Shown in pieces: positions 11,301 through 22,700 of a stretch of 64,000 nt of DNA. Positions within the stretch are counted from its first letter, which is position 1, and each line of letters begins with the position of its first letter. The notes below the pieces were generated by a model that was given only the letters and a program-made list of their open reading frames with translations, did not search any database and was not told the origin of the DNA. The position numbers were made by a program, and so were the translations under genes. The DNA is from Anticarsia gemmatalis. Lineage: Eukaryota; Arthropoda; Insecta; Lepidoptera; Erebidae. The stretch lies in the NCBI RefSeq assembly GCF_050436995.1, contig NC_134762.1, positions 8,082,167 to 8,146,166 on the forward strand, in the 5' to 3' direction.

Positions 11301-11343
11301 TATTCCCGTAAACTGCATCTGTCGGTACAAAAAAGAAGACTGA
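5378..11343 (+). CDS. Spaetzle-like cystine-knot cytokine, six exons, 196 aa
   Basis: The joined exons are 5378-5407, 6970-7039, 7637-7731, 10261-10347, 10644-10744 and 11136-11343. All introns are GT-AG (donors GTGAGT, GTAAGA, GTAAGC, GTGAGT, GTAAGT) and every junction keeps the frame to a TGA. The product begins with a hydrophobic signal peptide (MIQYVLFVLLSHWLCG), followed by a Spaetzle-family pro-region motif (CEGKPYCC..HYPTEAVEKAL, residues 39-60), an acidic linker (73-88) and a knot domain (about 89-192). The pattern FTQHYDLRWC, GYDVRCENV and IPVNCICRY aligns by eye with the Spaetzle fold. Family members are secreted pro-cytokines that activate Toll receptors after proteolysis; R81 is a possible cleavage point (inference). 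Only C89, C127, C151, C188 and C190 fill knot positions, so the third knot cysteine and the extra C-terminal cysteine appear absent. The protein is short for the family. Which paralogue it is cannot be decided here. Confidence 0.85.
5524..5572 (-). repeat. 5S-derived SINE (family C), 3' fragment in intron 1
   Basis: CGTATGGTTAGTGGTCCACC and the following GTGTCAAAGTTGTTTAAGCCGC match the 3' part of the complete minus-strand copy at 43103-43362. The 5S-like head is absent. Confidence 0.65.
5828..6861 (-). mobile_element. 5'-truncated R1/jockey-type LINE in intron 1, antisense to the gene
   Basis: The minus strand carries the 3' end of a non-LTR retrotransposon: an RNase H domain, a C-terminal CCHC-like segment, a short 3' UTR and a TAAGA-repeat tail (5828-5845). 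Flanking segments ATAATTATATAATTA (5813-5827) and ATAATTACATAATTA (6862-6876) differ at one base and look like a 15-bp target duplication. The 5' truncation is the usual result of incomplete reverse transcription. Confidence 0.8.
5926..6840 (-). pseudogene. LINE RNase H and C-terminal domain, frameshifted
   Basis: Recognisable pieces on the minus strand, in order, are WYIDGSKM (first RNase H aspartate), FQAEVHAII (glutamate), LSDSQAAIKAL (aspartate), GHAGIDGNEKADELAR (histidine and last aspartate) and the C-terminal CRHCNEEAETMKYILCEC. The last lies in an open stretch of 71 codons ending at 5926. Frame changes separate the blocks, so no intact protein is encoded. An RNase H domain excludes the RTE group and fits the R1/jockey group. 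Confidence 0.8.
7145..7405 (-). repeat. SINE with an RTE-like 3' end, in intron 2
   Basis: On the minus strand a GATTCGAACCC B-box-like element is followed by a tail that still translates as GRDQWRSLGETFARQCDS, the C-terminal end of RTE-type LINE proteins. It is therefore a SINE or chimeric retroposon that borrowed its 3' end from such a LINE. It sits between exons 2 and 3. Confidence 0.6.
7431..7604. mobile_element. MITE with about 31-bp terminal inverted repeats, in intron 2
   Basis: The left end GGCCGCCTTTATACACACGC is the near-inverse of the right end GTGTGTGTAAAGGCGGCT, with CTCTATCACGC continuing in both arms. The interior is GC-rich with GCGCGGCGCGCGC. The element ends 32 bp before exon 3, so it abuts the branch-point region of that intron. 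The target duplication is unclear (ATTG-like on both sides, offset by one base). Confidence 0.7.
8236..8442 (+). pseudogene. Mariner-like transposase C-terminal fragment, left arm
   Basis: NEEYPRIWIGRSGSILWPPR followed by SPDLNPVDIFYWKCIKEQVF is the region around the third catalytic acidic residue of IS630-Tc1-mariner transposases (WPPRSPDLNPVD). The frame stops after NARNFA. No N-terminal or first catalytic part is present. Confidence 0.85.
8716..8930 (-). pseudogene. Mariner-like transposase C-terminal fragment, right arm
   Basis: The minus strand repeats the left-arm fragment (WIGRSGTILWPPRSPDINPV, then DIFYWE) but has a stop directly after YWE. It then continues IKEKVYSKSIQNLSEL. Its higher divergence from the left arm than the flanking outer arms is notable. 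Confidence 0.8.
9527..9960 (+). repeat. SINE family A, split by a MITE, in intron 3
   Basis: The tRNA-like head CACGTTTGGCGCAGTG with the B-box-like GGGTTGAAATCCC is followed by GTGATGAGCCTGG. The body resumes at 9858 with TATAAGCATGTCTTTCAGTTA and ends near AATCAAATGACCGTGTATAA. The interruption is the mariner MITE at 9644-9855. Confidence 0.8.
9644..9855. mobile_element. Mariner MITE, 212 bp, nested in the SINE
   Basis: The inverted ends TTAGGTCGGGGAAAAAGTCT and AGACTTTTTCCCCGACCTAA are flanked by TA on both sides. It has no coding capacity. A second copy in the opposite internal orientation is at 53186-53400. Its insertion into the SINE dates it as the younger element. Confidence 0.9.
10370..10600. 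repeat. Dispersed lepidopteran repeat in intron 4
   Basis: The segment CTTCCAAACTATGTTGGAGT, CGGCTTCCAGTCTCACC, GACCTCCACAACCCAGTTAC and AAGACTGGTTGTCAGACTT is a retroposon body common in moth genomes, recognised from general knowledge. It ends near ACTAACCATACATTGAAG, which resembles the tail of the family C SINE. It fills most of the 296-bp intron. Confidence 0.5.
10797..11098 (-). repeat. tRNA-derived SINE (family E) filling intron 5
   Basis: The minus strand starts with a tRNA-like GCCGAGTGGTATAAGTTGG and has a B box GGTTCAAACCC near 11045. It ends with an RTE-like tail (read on plus as AGTCCCACTGCTTGGCAATA). It occupies about three quarters of the 391-bp intron. Confidence 0.7.
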
Positions 11344-11488
11344 TATGATCTCAATTAAACTTAATACAGAAACTAATGCGTTTCTTGCAAATGTGCAATA
11401 ATTATCATAAAAAAGTTGAGATTTTTAGTTGACATGAAAATACTAGTACCAATTCGATATACACTGATTGCTTTTCTAGGCAATAGAT

Positions 11489-11519
11489 ATCGATAGCTGA
11501 CAGCTGTTCAGCAATCGAT
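11489..11519 (+). repeat. Quasi-palindrome in the 3' UTR of the Spaetzle-like gene
   Basis: ATCGATAGCTGA (11489-11500) pairs with TCAGCAATCGAT (11508-11519) with one mismatch around a 7-nt loop. In the mRNA it would form a stable hairpin just upstream of the putative poly(A) signal. Confidence 0.55.
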
Positions 11520-11535
11520 AGTCAAAAGCCGACAA

Positions 11536-11546
11536 AATAAAATAAA
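11536..11546 (+). terminator. Candidate poly(A) signal of the Spaetzle-like gene
   Basis: Two overlapping AATAAA hexamers lie about 190 bases after the stop codon. No closer canonical signal follows the TGA. The assignment is by motif only. Confidence 0.45.
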
Positions 11547-12429
11547 CAGGTGAAAATACGCCCATTACAGAAATTACTTTATTGGACCAAGTATAACTTT
11601 GATCAAGATTGACAATTAAAATCACTCGTAAAAAATAACATGCGGAATACGCCGCGCCGATCAGTTAAGTTTGTTGATAACTACTATATTGAATTGTAAC
11701 TGTATATACCTAATATATTAAAGTTGTTAGTGATATGAAATCGCTTATCTAATCTCGACATGAAAAAACAAAGGCAAGAATCGTATCAGTCTCTGTATCA
11801 TATCCAATTGATCTAAGAGAATTGGATAAAATTGTAAGGGTTTCTTTATAAACCTGTTTTTTTGCTCAACTTGTAAATGGTTATAATTATAATTTATTGA
11901 TTAGTTAAAATATAAAATACGCATTTTTACTTTCTGTGTTTTTATTTTCTACTTTGACGGAAACTTGACCCTTACGTTTACTATTACACATTCAATTAAA
12001 TATTCAGACAAATGTATATAATAAAAATGTAGGTACGCGCATAACTTTTGAACAACTAAACAAAATTGCATAACTCTTTTTTTAATATAGTTGTTACTGT
12101 CGGGATAAGTTTTGTATGGGATCGATGGGATCAAAATTCCATAGAAATGGCAATCAAGAAGATAAAATTGTACTATATCCGAACGGAGTCGGGCCAATCC
12201 GCTTGCTTTATAAAACAGGTAATCAAATTGTCATTCACATTCAGAGAACATAATCCATAAAGGAATTGATACACGAACAATCGTTAGAACGGAAGCGTTT
12301 CCGGCTAAGCGACGCGAATAGAAAGATTATTCCGTAAGGCTTGAGTGACACACGCATATTGTAACAGTAAAGCCTTTGTGGTATTGTGGCCACGATTTTG
12401 TTTGAAGATAGATTTATATTTATTTAATT
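11547..12429. other. No gene recognised
   Basis: AT-rich sequence without recognisable coding, RNA or repeat content. Confidence 0.5.
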
Positions 12430-12680
12430 GCACGTTTGGCGCAATGGTTAACGTCGTCACTCCGCTGCATAACCATATCGCCGCGTGTAGTGGGTTCGAA
12501 TCCCCTCCCAGAACAAATACCTATTCCAAACAATAAATACGGATAAATTCACATTCATTCTCACGCCCATCACACAAATTGAAATTATATTATTTGGAAG
12601 CATGTTTATCACTTATTTGTTTACCTAAGTACACGCTCTGTTTAGTTTGGAATAAAATGAGTCCCGTGTGTAAGTTGTCC
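12430..12680 (+). repeat. SINE family A, complete
   Basis: A tRNA-like head GCACGTTTGGCGCAATGGTT has a B box GGGTTCGAATCCC (near 12491). The body contains ATGTTTATCACTTATTTGTT, CTCTGTTTAGTTTGGAATAA and GTGTGTAAGTTGTCC. It is the clearest plus-strand member of the family. The head does not fold as a functional tRNA. Confidence 0.8.
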
Positions 12681-15600
12681 AACCATAAAAAATGAGGTTC
12701 AGCGTTACGTTTGTAATGTAATTCGACCAAATTTTTATATTAATATACACGCATCACTCTGATAGAATTGGTAACAAAATACCATATTTTTAAATAAAGG
12801 TAATATTTACACGTCACTAGTTCCAAGGCCCAGCAGTTTCAGTTTTACAGATAAACTTGCATAATAAAAAATCAACCAAATTGCTCTTTTAAATAAAAAA
12901 AATATTTTGTAACACCACTTGCACAATCACTTAGGTGAATTTTTTATTTTGAGGTAAATATGCTATTAAGATAGATTTTTATCTTATGTTTGTCAAAATT
13001 AGAAGGTATCAAGAACTGACTCAGATTAAAAAAACTCGGGGTCACCCTACCGTTGAGAAATAACGCGCATAGGGACTTTAGATACATCAATTTATTCTCT
13101 GCTCATTGTGAAGGATTAAAATATCTGACAATGGCTATTGGCTTTCAGTTCACAGAATTTCATATTTGTTGAACGGTAAGGCGTCATTAATGATTTACAT
13201 TGATGTTCTTCGGTTATGTGACAATAACACTTTAAAATTGTTGAAACAAAATCATGGGAGATATAGTCCAAACTTTCATACCATTGACCTACAGGCTACT
13301 TTATTTTGGGAATACACAAAATATCATTCATAATCTCATTAAAAAAATGTTAAAAGGCGTATGTATACATAGCAAACAATTTCGATACATTTATGAATAA
13401 AGGCCACGAAAACATTATTCTTGATCATAAACTAAAGTGACATACTCTTTTCATCCAATCCTTATTCATTGTGTACAAATAAGGCAGTACTGTCCCAATC
13501 TGCCCTATAAAGCAAATAGGTCGCAAAGATAACCGATGAACGCGTTAATCCACTCACAAAGTTTGATAAATTTAATACCCTTACACACTTTCAGAGGCTT
13601 TCAGTATGGCAGCTTTGGGCGAAAGTGCTTCGTCAGCCAACTAAGGCTTTATCACGATATTGAAAAGTTACACGACCAATATTAGGGAACCTTTTAGCAT
13701 TCTGGATAAAAAGATGAATATTAATTTTAAATTTATTCGTAACGATGAACGATCATACCGTGAAGAAATTGACAAGCTCAATTTATAAATAAAAAAAAAT
13801 CGCCAATGACACACCAAACTTTTCCTGAGACGCGTACCGAGTGAGCGAGACGAAACTCCGAATAATATACTTTGACTTTAAATTTCAAGAAAGCACCAAT
13901 CGTATCGCTGAATTTTAATTGCTGTGACATTGGAACAAAACGCTAGTTTAGTACCATTTTCATACACTAGAGGTGCTATACATATTATTATCTTCTAACA
14001 CAAAAGACTTGCGGGGGCACAACCGTGCTCCCAGATCTGTTGAAAACATTGATCTTAGAAATCCCTACCATCCAAAAAACGTCGTGATTTTATACTTTAA
14101 AACGAGTAAAATCAGCAATATTATCCAACTATGTAGAGGCCATCAAGCTTGATCAACTCCATCCAATCTCAATTTCAGTGTCTTCAATGACAATCAATCA
14201 CGGACAGATTGGTGTGTCAGCGAAATGTAGCTGACACCTTCTCATCTGGTTTTATGGCTTATTTTTATGGTGAAACATGAGATTGTCGTTGAACTTGATA
14301 GGGAGATAGTTTAACTGTTTCTGAAAATGTCACTGTTTTTTAGAAAAGTGAACAGTGTTTTAAATATGAAATAGTGATAAAAAATCTTTTCTTTTTATTC
14401 TATATCGTTACCTAAGAATTAAGAGGTGATAATAATCTTAGTTTCTTTTTAATTGATCTTCTATGATAAATTATAAACAGTAGAGCCACCGAACCAAGGA
14501 GAGGACCAGCCACAAAAATCTAATTTCTGACTATTTCTAGATAAACATCGTATAACCAATGTTCTTATGCCATGAATAACTATACTAAAAAGCACACGTA
14601 TACGTTTCAGTATATATTAGCTATATACCGAAAAACATTTTCATTTAAACTTTGTAATTGCTCGGCTGAACAGCTTAACTGAACCATTTAATAAAACTAC
14701 TGAAAATCGCAATATTCCAACTTAACCAAAGCTCAGTGTTTTCATCGATAAGCTACAAATAAAACTGAAATGTTTTCCGCTTGATTTCATGAGAAAATAT
14801 TTACAGTTCATTGAAAATAAGCCAGGCAATAACGTCGCAAGTCCTCAACCGAACAAACTAGTGCATTCAAGAACATTTTCTCATATTTCTGCATCAAGTG
14901 ATGCAATTCACTGCCCTGCGGAAAGAAATGAAAACATTCCAACCAGACAACCCCAAACTAAAACCTACTTTATATCTTAACTCCTAAGGCTGAAAATCAC
15001 GTCGCAGTGTGTGAGTAGTTAGTCCGTTTTATTAAACCAACGTTTTGCTAGTTACAATTTGTTTTGTCACATCGAACGGAAATGTTTTACAGCCGTCAAA
15101 CGAATTTAAACCTTATCTCGTTAGTGGTTAGGAAGTTTATAAAATGGCAATGCCGTTTATCAAATAGAGCAGGCTTGAAGCAGAAATTGCATGTCGTCAT
15201 ACGGTTTCATGTTTTCAAGAGATTTTGGTTGTTCTTTGTGTTTGATATGCAATTTTTCTTTACGGTACGCAAACTTTTCATGTCAGGGTTTTGTTTGTTT
15301 ATGAAATGTAGTGTGAAAGTTTGCTTTAGAAATTCTACTAATAGTAGGCTGTAGTTGAAGTAAGACTCCTTTTGGTATTTTTAAGATTGCGTTATTCTTT
15401 AAGTGAGTGATTAATAAAAGTAGTATAATACTAGGTCACAGGTGTCCCTCGACCTACATTTATTATTTAAGTTTTTATATGCAAAAGTGACGTTTTCGTA
15501 CAAATCATCTATTACCACAACTATCCGAATTAGTCCAATTGTTTTGACAGACTAGGATAAACGAACAAAAGTCAGAAAGAATAATAATATGAATACTAAA

Positions 15601-16657
15601 TAAATAAATTACCAGTCTGTTGCAAGTCTCGAAAGTGTTTTATTGTAGATTACATTTTAAATTAAAATATTAATGTTATACTAAAATAACAACTAAAATA
15701 CAATGTAATTATCTCAATCGGTAATAGCTGAACAGAACTAATAACTAACGTCTAATTCATGAATCGGTATTAAGATAGGGCTGTGTACACACTATCGCGG
15801 TAATACGTTTATTTTCTATACTTTAATGTAATGTAATAGTATGTGTCAAGTTTGTGGTTCTCTCTATTGTTTTAATTATTACGTGTATTATGCAGTGTGT
15901 TTGAAAAAAGCAAAAACATTTTTTTTTATTTTTGGTAATGACCAGTAATTTGTAACCTTAATTACGGCAGTAAATGAATGTCAGGTGATTTTTTAAGAAG
16001 GTCAGTAAATTTGAAATAATTAATCAGATGAAAATAATGTTCATTAACTTAGGTTAACTTAATTGCTGGTTTACCAACATTGACAAAATATATTTAACGA
16101 CGACAACTTTAACTAAATCAGTTCAGTCGTAAACACATAACATATACACAAAAAGCAGTTTATAATAGAAGACTTTTCTTAAAGGTTGGTAACCCTAGAT
16201 AGTCTCAATAATGAGGCATACGGATTTAAACAAATAGATTTTCAGTGTAATTAGGATTATCGCGTTCACTAATGGAAGTTTGACGATTAGTTCAATGTGT
16301 TGCGTTTTGTTATCATAACATCGTAATAATAAATTGTACATTATTTTCATGTTAATATTATTATTATTGAACTGATTACATGTTGAATTTTTTACTGGGA
16401 TTTCAGATTAGATTTGCCTGCTGGCCTTCTCACTTACTAGTTACCTATGATTCATGATTTTAACTCTCGCGACGTTTACGCATAATATTTGCATGCAACG
16501 GGTCTCAAGCGCGATTAAAAAGGAGGGTAGGTAATCAATAAGGTAACCCTCAATTTTTAATCGCACTTAAGACCAGTAGCGCGCATCTTTAAATTTGGTT
16601 CCCTCAGTTGACGAAAGGTTGGCATTTAAAATGTGCTGTAAATATAGTTCTTATGGC
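12681..16657. other. Gene-free AT-rich stretch
   Basis: I find no open frame resembling a known protein, no tRNA and no transposon ends. Short dyads exist, for example GTGTCAGC / GCTGACAC at 14214-14237, but they are too short to interpret. The open frames at 14789-14980 and 15064-15354 have no recognisable domain. Confidence 0.45.
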
Positions 16658-16712
16658 GCTCCCCGTGACACAAGAGCAATTCCTAGTGCGGGAGTTGTAT
16701 TTTTAGGGAAAG
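16658..16712 (+). repeat. SINE family D, 3' fragment
   Basis: CTCCCCGTGACACAAGAGCA and ATTCCTAGTGCGGGAGTTGT match the 3' end of the complete minus-strand SINE at 42575-42797. Confidence 0.7.
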
Positions 16713-19087
16713 ATAATATACATAAACTACAAACCACCAGTTTCCTAAGTTTTGAAACCAGGTCTAAATCATGCAACAGAAAGGTCAAAAATAAAAATGG
16801 GAAACGTAGATCTTATTTCGATTCTGAACTCGTTTCATACGTTCCATAGTTTAGAGTGAAACGAGCGAGAACTGCAGCTGTCTTGCAATACGTGACATTG
16901 CTGCATTGTAAGAATGTCGAGTGTCTGCTGAAATCTCGTTTGTTTTATAAGACTAATATCACATGGGCGATCTTTGAGAGCGATTGCCGCGGTGCAAAAT
17001 TTTTGTTTAAATTCTGAGGGTACGATTGAAGCTACTGCTGGTATCTGGTACTTCTGGTAGTATTAAGAAAGATCGAAGGTAGTAATTAAGGATGGATAAT
17101 TATATACAACGATAGATAAGAAGAGATAATATCTATGTTTTTTTTGTCTTTCATGTGAGAAAAGCATTTTGAAGTTCAGCACCAAGAAATTCGCACACAA
17201 TTATGAAATTTCTTATCTGCTCCTCAAGACTTTAATTCAAATGCCAACATCAATATTATGTTAATAATTAAATATCCAATATTCTTGATTCATTTATTGT
17301 AAATTATCAAGATACATCTGTCCAAAATCGCCATTTTTTGATATAATCTTAATATCACTGTGTGATTGTGCCTTTATTTAATGTTAGACGTATGATAACG
17401 CCTGGATCACGATGTATGTCATATGAGGAAGATGTGCTTAGAACTACTAATGCACTTGCATTTGTAAGGCGCTTCGACTTTTATACATACATACGTCTAT
17501 TTCTGGTGATTTAAAATGTAAACTTTGTGAGAGGTCACTATGACGAATCAACCTTGGTCGCAGGCTGACAGGTAGCCTGCGACCACGGCGAGTGCAACCT
17601 GCGCCGGCACGTAAGGCATTTTAGGGAACTATGCGTGTGCGTGTTAATTCCCGTGTTCTTTTATACATTCCACATAAAACGCGAGAGTTTAAAAGATATG
17701 AATCAAACTTGCTATAAAGTATTTTTGTGAACTCCAAATATATTTGGACCTGGATGAACGTTTTGTCTTTATTTTTATGTTTTTAAAAATAGCTTATGCA
17801 AGAAAGGGATACTTAATCTATTTGCTCAAACAAATAATTAATATGAAAGAATAAGAGATTGATTAACGTGATCAAGAATATTTTACTGGCTTGATGAATC
17901 TTTCGAATAACGTTTTCTTTATCCTGGGTTTTCAACCATCTTCGTGCTAAATCTCGTCGAAATTGACTCTGTGGTTTATTGATAAAAGCGTAACACACAG
18001 ATGAAAAGCCCGTGATTTAAGGTTAAAAACTAAATCCAATTGAAGAAATCAAGACCCAAGAACTTAATACTGAAGCAGAATCTAGTCGGACACGGCGTTA
18101 GTCATTCTTAGCGAAGTTCGATCAACACGGCCCCAACTTAGATAGTTACGGATTTACTCGCACTCCCACAGACTTAGATGAACAAACTTGCTATTACATT
18201 TGTCTGTTTGTGATCCCGCTCAACGAGAATAACCTATAAGTAGGTCGATTTTCTTGTTTTAATAAAGAAGTTTTTGTTGAAGAAATTAATAAGGTAATAT
18301 TTTTCGCTAAAATAGTTTCTGACGATCTTAAAGGTTTCTTAACTGAGAAATGGGCTCTTCGTTTCAGAGTTACCTAAAAAAGGGCAATTTTTTCCATAGT
18401 AAAAAAAAATTTTTTTTTTTTAACAAACTGGTTTCGTATCCCACTCCTGAACACAAATTTAGACTTGCATATCTCTCCTTAATTCATTATTTCAATTTCT
18501 ACGCATCAAAATTATTTCTTGAATAAAGTCATTTGCTAGGGGCTGCTAGCTGCTAGGGGTTAATGTAACATTAAAATTGGCAATATTCTATTATCCTCAA
18601 ACCCATTCTCCCGTCTAAACGAAACTGAGTAATGTCAAAAATACATTTAAGCATAGAAATATAGTGTAGTGACGGCACGATTCCATACTTTCATGACAAT
18701 CAAACGAGTGCCTAATAACATTCAGTCTGTAATAATAACAATTTCAATATTATTTAGGAAAACACAATTAGATGAAGCTTTTATGAGTAGATACCAGTTT
18801 TATAATTTCTCGTTAACCCAGTCAGCTAGCCAATTCTAGCATTAATAATGTTCAGTCAAGTATCAAAACCATTAAATCCCTCTCCCATCGGTAGCCCAAC
18901 ACGATATCACCTGTCTATTAAACCAAGCATTCACGGAATACCGGAGATGATTAACACATAGCACAATGATAATGTCCCTCACGACACCTATTGTCTGTAC
19001 CAATATCTCTCGCAGTTGATTGACCGTTATAATTGAACGGTCATGATTTATGGATGTTCTTGATACTTTACAACTTAGTTAAGTTTA
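16713..19087. other. Gene-free stretch with one strong hairpin
   Basis: The only distinct structure is a 12-bp perfect stem at 17555-17585 (TGGTCGCAGGCT / AGCCTGCGACCA, 7-nt loop) inside a GC-richer patch at 17550-17640. The rest is AT-rich and unrecognised. Confidence 0.45.
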
Positions 19088-19091
19088 TTAT

Positions 19092-19759
19092 CCTCTCGAG
19101 CGCCCAACGTCAAAATTCAAATATACCGTTAAGCGTCCAGGCCAAAAATGGCGCGCGAAATTGAATTGGCGGTTGGCGTTTAAGCGCCGATTCCGTCATA
19201 TTTTGATACTAACACCCTAGTCATACCTTATATATTTGAAATCTACATAAAATTTGCTATATATTAAAAAAATAAACCACAAATAATATTTGATAGTGGT
19301 GGTACAATAGTCGGTTTAATCTGAATATTGTGTGCTTTAGGCATGTGTTTGAAGAAAGTCTAATAAATATTTTTAGGCATAAAAAATAATATGACAGAAG
19401 GTCTTATCGTGTAGTTAATGAATAATGACATTAAAATCCAACTGTAAAATATACTCAAATCTTTAAAATTAGTTAAAAAAAGTATTTACAATATTGGTCA
19501 TAAAGGAACATGTCGTTGGGTCAGATGTTGTTTAAGGTGCTCTCTGGCCTATATCAACCACTTATTTAAGTGTGTGCATTAGATCGTCGTCTCGTTTCAT
19601 CAGCTTCAATGTCAAATATGTTTGAAAGGGATAAACATAGTTTTAGCATTTAATTTCTACGTTTTTTTAATGTAAGATCGTTTTGCCGTACCACGGTGGC
19701 GGGACGCTTGACGGGGGTAGCACATTCAACCGTGACACGGTGGCCGGGCGCTTGAGAGG
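19092..19759. mobile_element. piggyBac-like non-autonomous element, 668 bp
   Basis: The left end CCTCTCGAGCGCCC and right end GGGCGCTTGAGAGG are inverted copies with one mismatch, flanked by TTAT on both sides (19088-19091 and 19760-19763). Subterminal copies of a related AAGCGYCC motif occur inside both ends (about 19131 and 19708). The 4-bp TTAT duplication resembles the TTAA of piggyBac transposons, but no transposase is present. The superfamily assignment is inference. Confidence 0.65.
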
Positions 19760-19763
19760 TTAT

Positions 19764-22700
19764 GAAGTTATGTAGTGTAAATATGGACACGGATTTTGGG
19801 AATGCGTGGGTTTTGTAATAGTGACTATAACTGTTTAAACACTTATTGGTCTACTAAGAGGGGAAGCTAAAGCAAATGTGGTCTATCGTCATCATGTTTT
19901 TTTTTAAAAATTACCTAATATAGAAGAAACGGCAACTTTGCACAAGATGGGTCGATTTCTGCAGGGTTTATGAGAAATTGGATTGCTTTTCTTACACAAA
20001 AAGAAAATAAAATTTGTCTTAAATAGGACTAAAACGCTAGGAGTAGCTCTGATTATATACGGCCTAAAGTATTATATTAATATCGATTAACAACTTAATG
20101 AATGCAGCTGAAAAGGGTAACAGTGACGTGTGGTTTTATAACATTATTTAAGTTGTGAAATATCCTCAAATAAACTCCGAAAACAACTGTCGCCTCTGAT
20201 GAACTACATCCTAAAATATCTATTACACTGCTTTCATCTCGAAGACAAATCTCAACTACTCCGTACTCAGCTAAGTGTGATCTTAGTATAATCCTTCGTT
20301 TAAGTGCTGATATTTAAGCAAGTCTCGTAATGGGTTCATGTATTATTCATATTTCATACGTAACGGAGTATATGCGATTAGAATGTTTATTGTTACATAA
20401 TGTTGTTTAGACATTGTTGTATATGAAATCATAAAGTGTTATAAATTGCTTCGCTGCGATTCTGCCTACTCGTATGACTTGTTTTGTGTAGGATTATTCG
20501 CTTTTCTTGATAACGTTGGATTACATTGCATGGATCTACCAAACATACTTGTAAGTGCACCTATTGCAACCATGGACCACTTTAAAAAAATAATTGAGTT
20601 TTATGACTTTGGGTAAAAAACCAGCCTTATTATTATAAAAAATAATGTTAGCTAGTAAAGCTTTTGTCTTCTGCTTGAAACAAACTTTAAGGGACTATTT
20701 ATTGTTACCAAATTCTTTAATTCTAAGGTAGTTTTTACTACAAGAGTTCTTTAAGCTACATATCCGTTTCACCAAGTCAACAAGGCAATTTTTCTTACTG
20801 GTGGATTTTCTCAATGAATTTGCTTCTATAAGTAAAGGAGAAGTGTGATGAATCCTTCCGTCCATCTATTTTGATAAACTAGGTCTAAGTAATCTAGTCT
20901 AACTGGATTAGACTCAATATCAGTTCTTCCCAAATAAATTGTCAGTCTCTACTCCTAGACGTCGCCCTCTCAACTCAGATATACCAAAATTATATTTCTT
21001 GTAACTTTTCTGGTTATTTCAGGCCAGGGCAATAGTTCTGAAAGTCTATACACTTTTTACTCTTTTCTGGCGGTAATTGAAGCCAAATAACGTAAAATTG
21101 CACAAGACATATTATTATATACATAAAATAACGTCTGCTATATCCATTAACTAACTAACCCAAACTAAATTAACCTAGAAGGCAAGACTATTGCCAAATA
21201 CCTGACGTGTTACCAAAATCTGCGTTAAGATGATTGTAATATAATTTAAAAAGCTTATTACCTGAGACTGAGTTCTGCTATCGTATACGCTGCCGTTCAG
21301 AGAGGCAGTAACTAAAGGAAAAGATCACTCTCTCAGTAAAAACATGAAAACATATGTAATTATTTAAATGGTCGCTCATTGACTAAATGTTTAGTATATT
21401 GCATAACTTTACTGATTGATATTTTTCTTGGACAAGGGCTGCTTTAAGGCCTAAACACATAACTTAGGTTAAAAGTTTCCGCTCTCACAAATATTTTGAA
21501 CAGTGTAATAACAATATATCTGTCCTGTTTTGGCAAGTATTTATTTTGGCAGCAACCTGAATTGGTTAACCTTGGCAATGTTGCCAGACGTCGTCGCTAT
21601 CCAAGAGTTTACAAACAATGTACTAAATGCAAAGTAGGGAAATTAATGTGGACTTGAGTTGCTATTAGATGTTGAGAAGCAGCTATTTTAAAGTTTTGTA
21701 TTAAAACTTTGACTTAGTGGTGATCTTTCGCGACCGACTGGTAGGGAAGGTTCGAATTCAGACCAAATTCAAAGTAGGTATTCTTAAATTCAACCGTAAA
21801 AAAATATTTTTCGCGGTTGGACACGATTATAAGCTTTTTTCCCATAGGGAGAGGCCGAGACCAGAAACCATTTATAATTATTTTTGTTCGAAGTTAAAAT
21901 AAAATTAAGATTCTGCTGGCATTTTGGAGCTCTTAATTACAAAATTTCCACAATTAATGGGTCTACATACACAATTACTGGTTTTGTGACTGCTTGTAAG
22001 GATGCAATAAAACTTAAAAAATAAATACTGATAAATAGACTACAAACTATAACTTTACGCAAATACGATAAACTAATATTCCAAACGCTTAGTTAAATAA
22101 AAATTAATAAACAAATATTCAACATTCGGTTAATTTTTTTCAATAAAAATGTGTTTTGACACGCGGCGAGGAGGCTTGACGCGTATTTTTGTTTGGTTAA
22201 TGGACCGTTGCCCCTGCAAGCTTTGATGGGCGTCTGATATCTTTTAAAACGATTTTGTACGGATTTGTGACTGACGCAGCAGAAATTGCTGTTCACTCAC
22301 ACGATTCTCTTTGAATTAAGATTTTTTTAACATTGTACTGTGGCGCGATTTTTTACGGCCGGCACTGTCCTTTGACATTCAAAAATATTTGGAAATTGCG
22401 AGTTGCTGGATAAATTACCATTTTTTTCGATAGCTACACGATTGTTGATAGTTTATAGTAGTAGAAGATTGACCCTTAAAATAATATTTACATGATATTT
22501 TTTTAATTTTTCAGTCCTTAAACATATGTGGCCAAAAAATTTGTGAATAATCTAAATTGATCTTATTTTTTATACGACTATGAAATGCTATTCGCAAAAT
22601 TGTTAAAACTAAATATGGGCAAATATGGCCTTATTCTGCCCACTTTCATCATCCTACTTACCATCTAAAACACAGCCTTAAGCGCGCACGTGTCCAAAAG

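Noticed and set aside
12430..12505. tRNA gene
   Set aside because: A and B boxes are present, but the acceptor and anticodon stems do not pair, and a SINE body follows. The same applies to the heads at 9527, 42797 and 49644.
14214..14237. GTGTCAGC / GCTGACAC hairpin
   Set aside because: An 8-bp stem is expected by chance several times in a window of this size.
14789..15354. Two small proteins (63 and 96 residues)
   Set aside because: There is no domain, signal, splice context or coding-like composition; they are chance frames in AT-rich DNA.
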